Made by a program: the position numbers and the translations under genes
The notes under the pieces: generated by a model
What the model was told of the DNA's origin: nothing
Databases searched by the model: none
What the model saw: only the letters and a program-made list of their open reading frames with translations
Shown: piece by piece, positions 1-6,573 of the stretch
Layout: the number at the start of each line of letters is the position of its first letter
How positions within the stretch are numbered: position 1 is the stretch's first letter
Assembly (NCBI GenBank): GCA_020847355.1
Contig: JADLCG010000054.1
Location: 1 to 11,711 of the forward strand
DNA: 11,711 bases
Direction: 5' to 3'
DNA from: Anaerolineales bacterium
Lineage (GTDB): Bacteria > Chloroflexota > Anaerolineae > Anaerolineales > Villigracilaceae

Positions 1-319
1 CTTTCAAAAGAAAACCCAGCGCTCCGGCTTTGATGGCTTGATAGGCTTGATCGCTTTCGCTAAAACCGGTTAATACTAAGATGTTAGATTTTGGCGAAAC
101 TTCTTTGATTCGGGGGATCGCCTCCAAACCGTTTAATCTTGGCATTTGAACATCCAGCAGAACGATATCCGGCTTGGTTTGTTTCGCCAGCTCTATGGCT
201 TCTAAACCGTCTTGTCCCTCGCCGACAACTTTTATATTTTTTTGAAACGAAAGAATGGCGACCATGCCGTCGCGTACAACGCTTTGATTATCTACTACTA
301 AAATCCGAATTGGCTTCAT
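1..319 (-). CDS. NarL/LiaR-type response regulator, receiver domain (partial, C-terminus outside window)
   Basis: Reading down from the ATG at 319 gives 106 residues of a receiver (REC) domain before the window ends. The start is MKPIRILVVDNQSVVRDGM. D10 is in the acidic pocket, D56 in LLDVQMP is the expected phospho-acceptor, T84 in LVLTG is the switch residue, and K106 in GFLLK is the conserved lysine. The second acidic pocket residue, usually Asp, is Asn11. The 'DGMVAIL' and 'GLEAIPRIKE' segments fit the NarL/FixJ class, so a LuxR-type helix-turn-helix is expected past the edge but is not visible. The start lies 4 nt after the stop of the sensor kinase gene, so translation is probably coupled and the two should form a cognate pair: the kinase phosphorylates D56 and the missing DNA-binding domain would act on target promoters. 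The family call is firm; the target genes are unknown. Confidence 0.93.
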   Translation of the reverse strand, partial: MKPIRILVVDNQSVVRDGMVAILSFQKNIKVVGEGQDGLEAIELAKQTKPDIVLLDVQMPRLNGLEAIPRIKEVSPKSNILVLTGFSESDQAYQAIKAGALGFLLK

Positions 320-323
320 TGCT

Positions 324-2462
324 CTAACCCTTTCTGCTTATGGTTACGGAAATTTTTGTGCCCTTGCCAACCTTGGATGTCATTTTGAACTTTCCATGGA
401 TCAACAAGGCGCGTTCGCGCATATTTTTCAAACCCAGCCCGGCGGCGTCCGCTTCTTTTAGTTTGAAGCCGTCCCCATCGTCTTCAATTTCCAGCGTGAT
501 GTTTTGGCGCGATTGTTTTAAGGTGAGCAAGACATTTTTTGCGTGCGCGTGCCGCAAGGTATTATTGAGCGCTTCTTGCGTGATGAAATATAAAGCCAGT
601 TCGGCGTACTTCGGGATTTTGATATTTTCGTCCGCCAGCAAGCGGGCTTTGATATCCGCGCGCCCCTCCACTGCGGCTAGGCGATGGTGAAGCGCAGAAA
701 TCAAACCGTCTTTCAAATCTACCGGTTGCATTTCGTAGAGGAATAAACGCATTTCTTTGACGGCTTGCCGCGCGTTTTCGCCGATGCGCGTGAGTACTTG
801 CAAAGGAGCGATCTTCGACCCAGCCTCAATTCCGGCTTGGGCGGCTTCGGTGAGCGCTACCAACCCGTATAATTTTTGGCTGACCGAATCGTGCAAATCG
901 CGTAGTAATCTTTGCCGCTCCGTGGCGACGATGGCGTTTTGGCGGCGGCGAGCGCTTTCGATCAGCGTGGCGATCTGGTTGGCGATTGTGGTCAACCGAA
1001 TCACTTCATCCTGCGTGTAAGGCGCGTCGTCTATGCGGCTGAGGCATAAGCAACCGAGCAAGGTATTCTCCTGTTGCGCGTAAGTCACCAACGGGATTAA
1101 GACCGCCGAGTTGAAACCAAGATTTCTGATATTGAACGGAACTCTTTCATCGGCGCGTAAATCATTCACGATCAGCGGACGGTTTTCTTCATTGTCAATC
1201 AGCAGATTGTACATGAGCGCATAGGTGGCTGTGTTGCTGATGATTTTTAGTTGCTCGGGCGGCAATCCAAATTGAGTATGAAGCGTCAATTTTTCTTGAT
1301 CTTCAGCCTCGTCTTTGGCGCTTAGAAAAATCGCCGCCGCCTGACTTTTGAAAGAATATAAAATCTGATAAATGGATTGCGATAAAAACTCGTCTAAGTT
1401 GAGCGAGCGGCTGGCGGCGCTGGAAATTGCGTTAAGCAAGACGAAGAGTTCGTCGCGCGCTTGTTGACGGGCGTCTTCGGCTAATTTCTTTTCGGTGATA
1501 TCGCGCCAAATCACCAGATGACCAAATTGCGTCCCATCGCTTTTGCTGAGTTGCGAAACGCGGATGTTTAGATAGCGCCAATCATTTTGCATCTTCATGC
1601 TACGGCGAAAGTCCATCTCTTTGATGCCTTCAAACGCGCGCGCTAATTTATCCCAATCTGTTAATATTCGCGTGATCGGTTGCCCGTAGAATTTCTCGCG
1701 CGAGGATTCGATCAAGCGCTCCGCCGCGGAGTTCATATCAATTACTTTGCCTTGCTCGTCCACCACCATCCAGCCGTCGTCCATGCTTTCAACTGCGGCT
1801 TCGCGGGTGAGCGGTATAGCTTCAATCAGCGCGCTGTTGAATTTTCCATAGGCAACCCCAGCCAACCCCAGCGAATAAGCCAGAATAGAAGTGAGCGCGT
1901 TAATTTCGAGACCCTTCTCGAATGAAATGAAAATCGTCCCGAGGATTGGAATGAGCGCTCCGAACAAAATCGTCCCGGCTTTGAAGAAGTGCGCGCGCGG
2001 CTTGCGGGCAAAGGTATCAATGAGGAAGATCAAACTTCCGGCGAGCAGATGCAAAATATATAGGACATGGATGTGTTCCCAAGCCTGATTGAACGGATCA
2101 AAGACGGAAGTTCTAAAGCGTTCGTCCCAAAATAAAATTTGGGTCAGAGCCGGTTCAATGAGCAGAAGCGAGATCGTGTAAGGGTTGATCCAATTGCGGC
2201 GATTTGAGTAGGCGAGCGTGAAGAATAGGAAAAAAGTCGCCGCCGCCGCCAAACATAAATTGTTGATCCCGATAAAAATATCAGTCGAGACGATGGCGCG
2301 TTGCGTCTCATGCAGGAAATAGGCGCTGGTCCAAATTCCGAGGACGATCGTCAGCCACATCAGGCTGGTTGTGCCGGAGGCTTTTTTGTACAAGAATAGA
2401 ATCAGCAGTCCGCTGAGCGCGGCGATGAGCAGGAGGAAGAGAATGGGAAAATTTGAATTCAT
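324..2462 (-). CDS. Membrane sensor histidine kinase (7TM - PAS - GAF - HisKA_3 - HATPase)
   Basis: A complete 712-aa kinase of the NarX/LiaS/DegS class. Residues 1-215 hold about seven hydrophobic segments, resembling the N-terminal 7TM region found on some histidine kinases. A PAS domain follows at about 223-325 (ends HLVIWRDITEKK), then a GAF domain at about 340-505. The HisKA_3 dimerisation segment is at about 515-585, with the phospho-acceptor H524 in ERQRLLRDLHDSVSQKLYGL. The ATPase domain (about 625-710) shows the N-box (E630, N634 in TQEALNNTLRHAH), DDGDG at 661-665, and GLGLKNMRER at 675-684. All residues needed for autophosphorylation seem present. Its start codon overlaps the stop of the TPR gene as ATGA, and its stop is 4 nt before the response regulator start. 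Function inferred: a membrane sensor passing phosphate to that regulator. The ligand cannot be read from the sequence; the GAF domain may bind a small molecule or cofactor. Confidence 0.95.
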   Translation of the reverse strand: MNSNFPILFLLLIAALSGLLILFLYKKASGTTSLMWLTIVLGIWTSAYFLHETQRAIVSTDIFIGINNLCLAAAATFFLFFTLAYSNRRNWINPYTISLLLIEPALTQILFWDERFRTSVFDPFNQAWEHIHVLYILHLLAGSLIFLIDTFARKPRAHFFKAGTILFGALIPILGTIFISFEKGLEINALTSILAYSLGLAGVAYGKFNSALIEAIPLTREAAVESMDDGWMVVDEQGKVIDMNSAAERLIESSREKFYGQPITRILTDWDKLARAFEGIKEMDFRRSMKMQNDWRYLNIRVSQLSKSDGTQFGHLVIWRDITEKKLAEDARQQARDELFVLLNAISSAASRSLNLDEFLSQSIYQILYSFKSQAAAIFLSAKDEAEDQEKLTLHTQFGLPPEQLKIISNTATYALMYNLLIDNEENRPLIVNDLRADERVPFNIRNLGFNSAVLIPLVTYAQQENTLLGCLCLSRIDDAPYTQDEVIRLTTIANQIATLIESARRRQNAIVATERQRLLRDLHDSVSQKLYGLVALTEAAQAGIEAGSKIAPLQVLTRIGENARQAVKEMRLFLYEMQPVDLKDGLISALHHRLAAVEGRADIKARLLADENIKIPKYAELALYFITQEALNNTLRHAHAKNVLLTLKQSRQNITLEIEDDGDGFKLKEADAAGLGLKNMRERALLIHGKFKMTSKVGKGTKISVTISRKG

Positions 2463-3763
2463 GCTTGAACAATTTCTAATAAATCCGATAGCTTACATAG
2501 CGCGCGCAAATTTGCATCTTGTAAAATTTGTCCCGCGCTGAGCGTTTGCGTTTGATAAGCCGCGCTCAGTTTTTGCAATGCGACTTTTGTAGAGCCGTTC
2601 AAAATTTCCAAACAGGCGGCTTGCAGAATACTTTGCGGCTGAATTTTCTGAACTTGAGCGTTGAGCGCTTCGGTTTGATTATTTTTGAAATAACTTACGG
2701 CAAGCGCGAGACGCAGATCGAGCTGATTAGGATTTTTTTCAAGCGCCGTTTCAAGCGTCTTAACTGCATCTTGCGGCTTGTCCAGAGATAGATACAGCCA
2801 TCCAAGCGCTTTTGATAAAGCGGGGGCGCTCGGATCATTTTTGACGGCTTGTTTGGCGAAGCGGATGGCGGCTTGATTTTTTCCCACGCTGTGCGCGCTG
2901 ATAGCTGAGTTTAGCATGAAGACGCTGTTTGCAGGGTTTAATTTTCTGGCTTGTTCAAAATGAAGAAAAGCTTTTTCGCGTTCCCCCGCGCCGAAGGTTT
3001 GTATGCCATGTAAGTTATCTACCCAGCCGGCATAGCTGACTTCTTTTTTGGCGAGAGCGGCAAAATTTTGCAGGTGGTCGGCAAAGCGCTCCAGATGTTG
3101 TAACTGCCAGTTGAGTTGAATCAAGCTTAGCGTTAGGGCGAGGCGGGTTTTTATTTCCGTGCGAGCGGGCAAAGCGGCTAGCTGAGTTTCGTAATTGGCG
3201 CGGGTCTCTTCATCTATGGAGAGATTTTCCGCCCAGACAAAAAGTTGATTGGGGATGGACGGCTTGCGCGAACCGCGCGGCGGCGCAAACTCTACAACGC
3301 GATGGCGAAACGCCCAGAAATCTGGCGCGGCGTGGGGGAGTTGGGCGGCTTCCGTTTGGGTGAGCCAAAAGACGGCGCAAATTTTTTGCTCCACTAAATG
3401 TTCGCGGTGCAGGTTTAATGCGCGATAGACGGCGCCGTTGGTTTGTTGATTGACGTTTGCCAATTGCGCGATGAAGAAAATTGTTTTTTCACGGTTGGGA
3501 ATTTTGCAAACATGGAGGATCACGTCTGGATCGTTGATTTCAGGCGTAACCCGCCGAACCACTAAATTGGATTTGAGTAATTTTTTTTCCAACGTTTGTT
3601 GGGCTAGCGCTTGTTTTTGAGGCGTTTGGTGAACCGCTAATAGAATGCTGGGTCTTTGCCAGCGCATTGCCAGTTCAATTTCATCATGGAGCGTGTTAAT
3701 TCCTTCGAGAAACCCTTTGCTGTGAAAACTTTTTCCTGATGTTGAATGGGTGGGCGGTTTCAT
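2459..3763 (-). CDS. TPR protein with a STAND-like N-terminal domain lacking Walker A
   Basis: A 434-aa cytoplasmic protein without signal peptide or membrane segments. Residues 15-160 form an alpha/beta domain with strands SILLAV (39-44), KTIFFIAQL (93-101) and ICAVFWL (128-134), followed by 'APDFWAFRHRVVEF' (146-159). This signature resembles part of the N-terminal region of bacterial STAND/TPR proteins, but no GxxxxGK[ST] loop is present, so ATP binding is doubtful. Residues 180-240 are helical. TPR-type helical pairs run from about 245 to 375, with typical A-x-x-x-x-x-x-A-L-x-x-x-P spacing in 'HFEQARKLNPAN', 'FAKQAVKNDPSAP' and 'TLETALEKNPNQ'. The last 60 residues are also helical. TPRs are protein-binding scaffolds, so a role linking the neighbouring DNA-binding-like proteins to the sensor kinase is possible but only inferred. 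The gene starts 12 nt after the Mrr-like gene and overlaps the kinase gene by 4 nt. No clear SD; coupling is likely. Confidence 0.88.
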   Translation of the reverse strand: MKPPTHSTSGKSFHSKGFLEGINTLHDEIELAMRWQRPSILLAVHQTPQKQALAQQTLEKKLLKSNLVVRRVTPEINDPDVILHVCKIPNREKTIFFIAQLANVNQQTNGAVYRALNLHREHLVEQKICAVFWLTQTEAAQLPHAAPDFWAFRHRVVEFAPPRGSRKPSIPNQLFVWAENLSIDEETRANYETQLAALPARTEIKTRLALTLSLIQLNWQLQHLERFADHLQNFAALAKKEVSYAGWVDNLHGIQTFGAGEREKAFLHFEQARKLNPANSVFMLNSAISAHSVGKNQAAIRFAKQAVKNDPSAPALSKALGWLYLSLDKPQDAVKTLETALEKNPNQLDLRLALAVSYFKNNQTEALNAQVQKIQPQSILQAACLEILNGSTKVALQKLSAAYQTQTLSAGQILQDANLRALCKLSDLLEIVQA

Positions 3764-3775
3764 GGGCGCTGGGGA

Positions 3776-4627
3776 TTATTCAAAACCTGATAAAAAGTGA
3801 ACGGCTTTGACGGGTAAGAGGTAACGCGCTTCTTGGTGGATTAGATCGTAATATTCTTTCCAGAGGTCAAAAAATGCCGGAGCGTCCAGCGCGGTGAGGC
3901 GCTGAAACTGGTTGGCGCTCAGGGCTTGCATGGCTTCGTTGGTGAAGCCGCTCATGGAAATGATCATGCCGTAATCGTTGGGGGTTAGCGCCGCTAAAAA
4001 ACTTTTGATGCCTTCTAAAGTTAATGCCTGCCCTTTGTTGCGGATCTGCGCCATGATCCGCTGGCCTTTTGCGCCAATGGGATCTGAAAAGGCAATTAAG
4101 TTGATCTGCCCTTTTTGCTTTTCTGCGGGCGCCATCCAAGAAGGGTAATATTCCATTGCGCGGAGCAAACCAGCAAGCATAATTTGAAGTTCGCGCGTGT
4201 TGAGTTGGTAGAGGTGTTTTTCGATTTGCGCCCAAGCGGATTCTTGAGCAAGTTCCATCTCGACTACGCTCTCAGGGGCGATTCTGCGGCGGGAACTGTA
4301 GATGCGAATCGCTTCGGCGTAAAAAGCCTGGACATTGGTAAACCGGCGGCAGGCTTGATAGCCCTCTTCGGTGATGAACCAGCGACCGCGTTCGTTCTTC
4401 GTCAGCCAGCCGGCGTGGGTGAAGGGAATACTGGAGACGCGGATAATTTTTTCGTAGCGCGGGGCGCGGGTATCAACGGTAAGTTGTGACTCTTCAGCAG
4501 TTAGTTTTGTAAAATTGGGGACAAGCGCTAACACTTCTTTAGCGGTTAAGCCTTCGTTTTTATCCCACAGAATTTCGAAGACGCTTCGTAATAATTCGCC
4601 TGCGCGTTGCGTTGTAGTATTTGACAT
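3776..4627 (-). CDS. Mrr-like restriction endonuclease family protein, catalytic residues apparently lost
   Basis: A 283-aa protein of the Mrr type. Residues 5-100 fit the winged-helix Mrr N-terminal DNA-binding domain ('HAGWLTKNERGRWFITEEGY', 71-90). Residues 140-255 fit the Mrr catalytic fold: 'LAGLLRAMEYY', then INLIAFSDPIG (174-184), IMAQIRNK (191-198), and 'GMIISMSGFTNEAMQAL' (220-236). The tail 'FFDLWKEYYDLI' and 'LLPVKAVHFL' resembles relatives I know from Chloroflexota. Active relatives read roughly 'D-I-I-A-Y-x-DPLG' and 'I-x-V-Q-V-K'; here the catalytic Asp position is N175 and the QxK lysine position is R196. Both codons (AAC and CGC) were checked in the nucleotide sequence. The protein therefore probably binds DNA without cutting it. 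A weak AGGA lies 7 nt before the ATG. It is 30 nt after the IS200-like gene and 12 nt before the TPR gene, with no methyltransferase nearby, which fits a non-restricting role. Confidence 0.88.
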   Translation of the reverse strand: MSNTTTQRAGELLRSVFEILWDKNEGLTAKEVLALVPNFTKLTAEESQLTVDTRAPRYEKIIRVSSIPFTHAGWLTKNERGRWFITEEGYQACRRFTNVQAFYAEAIRIYSSRRRIAPESVVEMELAQESAWAQIEKHLYQLNTRELQIMLAGLLRAMEYYPSWMAPAEKQKGQINLIAFSDPIGAKGQRIMAQIRNKGQALTLEGIKSFLAALTPNDYGMIISMSGFTNEAMQALSANQFQRLTALDAPAFFDLWKEYYDLIHQEARYLLPVKAVHFLSGFE

Positions 4628-4657
4628 TAACAGGTCCTAAGTGAAAGTGAGCCTGTA

Positions 4658-5170
4658 TTATAAAGTATTCAGTCCTTGTTGTCTGCGGGTGAGGCGGATG
4701 TATTGTTCGATCATTTCTTTGGAATGTGGGCGGGTTCCTAAAACCACCAAATAACCGGGCGCCCAAAAATCGTTAGATAAATTCTCTTGCCGGATGCGCC
4801 CAAAATTCTCGAAGATCATCCGCGAGGTGTCGTAGCGAATCTGTTGCATGAAACGCACGGGCGGCGTTTCTGGCTGAACGGATATCGCCCACTGCAAGTA
4901 GGCATTATCTACGCTGATAAATTCCAGCCGCCAGCCAAATGAAAGGCAGATTTGTTGAAGCCATTGCGGCAAGAACAAGGCGAGATCGCCTTTGAGTTGA
5001 TGCGCTGGAAAACGAGGAAGCAGTAAGCAAGTATAGCTAAGATCGTAGGATTCCTGCTGAACTGGCTCAAAAACGACTTCGTTTGTAAAAGCTGTTTCTG
5101 GAACTTCTTCCTCTTGCACGAGCGAGAAAGTTACGGTTGTTTTTTCGTCGGTGACGCTTGAAGAACTCAT
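4658..5170 (-). CDS. IS200/RAYT-like transposase-family protein without HUH motif (likely domesticated)
   Basis: A 170-aa protein. Residues 1-42 are an acidic, probably disordered extension absent from typical IS200 TnpA. Residues 43-167 follow the Y1-transposase fold: LSYTCLLLPRF (44-54), a helix 'LPQWLQQICLSFGWRLEFI' (67-85), the strand carrying the HUH site, a helix 'RFMQQIRYDTSRMIFENF' (106-123), then 'DFWAPGYLVVLGTRP' (134-148) and 'MIEQYIRLTRRQQGL' (153-167). The canonical 'PDHVH' becomes V-D-N-A-Y at 87-91, so both metal-binding histidines are replaced (N89, Y91). Y157, at the usual catalytic tyrosine place in 'YI..Q', is kept. Without the HUH pair the nicking reaction is not expected; DNA-hairpin binding could remain. 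No terminal inverted hairpins or target duplication were seen around it. It is the first gene of the minus-strand block, so it looks like a resident regulator rather than an active insertion sequence. Confidence 0.82.
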   Translation of the reverse strand: MSSSSVTDEKTTVTFSLVQEEEVPETAFTNEVVFEPVQQESYDLSYTCLLLPRFPAHQLKGDLALFLPQWLQQICLSFGWRLEFISVDNAYLQWAISVQPETPPVRFMQQIRYDTSRMIFENFGRIRQENLSNDFWAPGYLVVLGTRPHSKEMIEQYIRLTRRQQGLNTL

Positions 5171-5244
5171 TACTTTAATAACCTTCCCTGATTAGTTTGA
5201 TGCTGATTGCCGATTTCTTCCAATCTATGGCTGACATCGTTTTC

Positions 5245-5273
5245 ATTATAAGGGATTGTTACGATTTTGGACA
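5245..5273 (-). promoter_or_regulatory. Predicted sigma70-type promoter of the minus-strand block
   Basis: On the minus strand the -10 box is a perfect TATAAT (5250 down to 5245). A weak -35, TGTCCA (5273 to 5268), sits 17 nt upstream and matches the consensus at three of six positions. Transcription would start near 5238, about 68 nt before the ATG of the IS200-like gene, and could read the whole block to the left edge, because no terminator is seen inside it. The -35 is poor, so an activator may be needed. Confidence 0.45.
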
Positions 5274-5307
5274 TTAGAACTATTGGATTCCCGCCTTGCA
5301 TATTTGA

Positions 5308-5343
5308 AAGGCGCTGAAAATTTGTTCTAGCTTGAAGCGCCTT
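5308..5343. other. Perfect 8-bp dyad in the divergent intergenic region
   Basis: AAGGCGCT (5308-5315) and AGCGCCTT (5336-5343) are exact inverted repeats separated by 20 nt. They lie upstream of both divergent transcription units. No T-run follows on either strand, so this is not a terminator. It could be an operator half-site pair for a dimeric regulator, or chance. The rest of 5171-5462 holds the two predicted promoters and no other recognisable element. Confidence 0.3.
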
Positions 5344-5369
5344 CCACTTGCTCGTTTAATTTAGGCGAT

Positions 5370-5396
5370 TTAACACGAAATGACAATGTCTATAAA
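5370..5396 (+). promoter_or_regulatory. Possible promoter for the 106-aa protein gene
   Basis: TTAACA (5370-5375, five of six consensus bases) is followed 15 nt later by TATAAA (5391-5396, five of six). The spacer is 2 nt shorter than ideal and contains a small palindrome, GACAATGTC (5382-5390), which overlaps the place where an operator would sit. Transcription would start near 5403, about 60 nt before the ATG. A TTGAAC at 5415-5420 lacks a good -10 at the right distance. Confidence 0.4.
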
Positions 5397-5462
5397 TGGG
5401 AAATCGAATATGCTTTGAACATTCTTTCAACTGTCTGCGCTTAGACTGCATAAGGAGTTCCA

Positions 5463-5783
5463 ATGAGTAAAAGAGTTGTTTTTAATGGCATTGAGATTAA
5501 CGCTTTAGAAAGCGAACAATCAGCTAAGGGTTTGTTAGGCTTTGTCGAAAATATTATCACGCGCCTTGAATCGGGTTTAGATAAAGGCGATGAAAATTTC
5601 AACATGTCCATTAATACCAGCTTCTCGTCAAGCCGCTCGACAAAATATAATATTTCAATTCGCGGCATTACCAACAATCGAACGCGCGACAAGGTGGTGG
5701 GCATTTTGCAAAAATCCGCCGAAGCGAAAAAAGGCAGGGTTTCCGGCACGTTGAAAGTGGATTTGCAAGTGCAGGATAATTAG
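5463..5783 (+). CDS. Hypothetical protein, 106 aa
   Basis: I do not recognise this protein. The start is well supported by AAGGAG at 5452-5457, 5 nt before the ATG, and the gene is followed within 10 nt by a strong terminator, so it is a real single-gene unit. The product is soluble and hydrophilic, with no signal peptide or membrane segment. Residues 12-42 look helical (ALESEQSAKGLLGFVENI). Residues 45-70 are rich in Ser, Asn and beta-formers with an alternating pattern (NMSINTSFSSSRSTKYNISI). A second helix spans about 74-88 (RTRDKVVGILQKSAE), and the end GTLKVDLQVQDN looks like a strand. Asn and Ser content is high. The alternation of helix and strand could suit a small binding or assembly protein, but no function can be assigned. 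It is transcribed away from the sensor/regulator block and could share its regulatory region. Confidence 0.8.
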   Translation: MSKRVVFNGIEINALESEQSAKGLLGFVENIITRLESGLDKGDENFNMSINTSFSSSRSTKYNISIRGITNNRTRDKVVGILQKSAEAKKGRVSGTLKVDLQVQDN

Positions 5784-5790
5784 TAGATTG

Positions 5791-5817
5791 AAAATCATCC
5801 GTTGGCGGATGATTTTT
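5791..5817 (+). terminator. Intrinsic terminator after the 106-aa protein gene
   Basis: A perfect 11-bp stem, AAAATCATCCG (5791-5801) and CGGATGATTTT (5806-5816), closes the 4-nt loop TTGG. The T-run is TTTTT at 5813-5817, mostly inside the stem. A-run and T-run on the two sides also allow function on the minus strand. It starts 8 nt after the stop codon. Confidence 0.75.
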
Positions 5818-5951
5818 GATTCAGGGTGGGGAATATTTTTGTTGGCTGGCAGGTTGGGTTGAAGCGCGGGGCGTTTTAGGCTTGGTAGTCGTATCCCCCG
5901 AAAGTCATGGCTGGCTGAAAGGTAGATGTAAGGTTCTCAATCTTGATTTCT

Positions 5952-5980
5952 TTGCTTAGGCGGGGGAGATGTTGTATAGT
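5952..5980 (+). promoter_or_regulatory. Predicted sigma70-type promoter of the four-TM protein gene
   Basis: TTGCTT (5952-5957) and TATAGT (5975-5980) are separated by 17 nt. The -10 matches five of six bases and the -35 matches the important TTG. Transcription would start near 5987, about 26 nt before the ATG. Between the upstream terminator and this promoter (5818-5951) nothing else was recognised. Confidence 0.5.
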
Positions 5981-6012
5981 TATTTTAAATTCAATTTTTC
6001 AAGGAGAATGAT

Positions 6013-6462
6013 ATGAATTATCGCTCAATGTTTGCCGTCAACGCCGTGGCGTTGGCTTTGTTTGGGGCTGGCTTTTTGCTTTTGCCGAAATTTGTATGGG
6101 AACAACTTAGGTACGATGAAACGGTGGGGCTTAATTTCCTCGCCCGCTTCTTTGGCTCGGCTTTGCTCTTGCTAGGTATACTCCTGTGGATGGTAAAGGA
6201 TGTGGCTAGCGCTAAATTACAGCGCGCAATTGCGATGGTTTTGTTTGGTTATTCTATAGGCGGCTTTGCGCTGACAATTATGGGCACAACCAATAAAGCC
6301 GTTGGCGTAGTTCGCGCTAATGGTTGGGTACTGCTTGTGATTTACGCGGCATTCGCCTTGATTTACGGCTATATGCTGTTCTTGCAACCTAAAGAACAAC
6401 AGCGTGCGCCCAAGAAAACATCTAGTAAATCAGGCTCTACGCCGCCAGCTGGTATGGGCTAA
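6013..6462 (+). CDS. Four-helix integral membrane protein, 149 aa, function unknown
   Basis: AAGGAG at 6001-6006 with 6-nt spacing fixes the start. The protein has four hydrophobic helices at about 7-25, 44-62, 70-91 and 103-124, and a polar, basic, Pro/Ser-rich tail (125-149) that should be cytoplasmic. Helix 2 begins with 'NFLARFFGSALLLLGI' and helix 3 has 'MVLFGYSIGGFALTIMG', a pattern common in small uncharacterised bacterial membrane proteins of the DUF4345-like kind; that resemblance is only tentative. No catalytic motif, metal site or transporter signature is visible. It has its own promoter, ribosome binding site and terminator, so it is a one-gene transcription unit unrelated in layout to its neighbours. 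Confidence 0.88.
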   Translation: MNYRSMFAVNAVALALFGAGFLLLPKFVWEQLRYDETVGLNFLARFFGSALLLLGILLWMVKDVASAKLQRAIAMVLFGYSIGGFALTIMGTTNKAVGVVRANGWVLLVIYAAFALIYGYMLFLQPKEQQRAPKKTSSKSGSTPPAGMG

Positions 6463-6482
6463 CTCTTTTAAGCCGTCTTGTA

Positions 6483-6513
6483 AAAAAGGTTGAGACACTC
6501 TCTCAACCTTTTT
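6483..6513 (+). terminator. Intrinsic terminator after the four-TM protein gene
   Basis: A perfect 13-bp stem, AAAAAGGTTGAGA (6483-6495) and TCTCAACCTTTTT (6501-6513), closes a 5-nt loop. It begins 20 nt after the stop codon and ends in five T followed by AATTT. The A-rich 5' side makes it potentially bidirectional. Confidence 0.85.
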
Positions 6514-6573
6514 AATTTAAGCGCGCTATTTATCTGCCTTGAACTTCGAGCGCGTTTAAGTTAATGTTACACT

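Noticed and set aside
3867..4235. 122-aa reading frame within the Mrr-like gene
   Set aside because: It overlaps a well-supported gene on the same strand in another frame and has no family features.
3776..4627. Functional restriction system
   Set aside because: The predicted catalytic residues are replaced; no methyltransferase or specificity subunit is nearby, though Mrr enzymes need none.
4658..5170. Active IS200/IS605 insertion sequence
   Set aside because: The HUH histidines are absent and no subterminal hairpins or tnpB partner are visible.
5441..5749. 102-aa minus-strand frame over the 106-aa gene
   Set aside because: It is antisense to a gene with a clear SD and terminator; its own start has no such support.
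5818..5951. Small gene or RNA between the terminator and the four-TM gene promoter
   Set aside because: No start with SD, no stable fold or family pattern could be seen.
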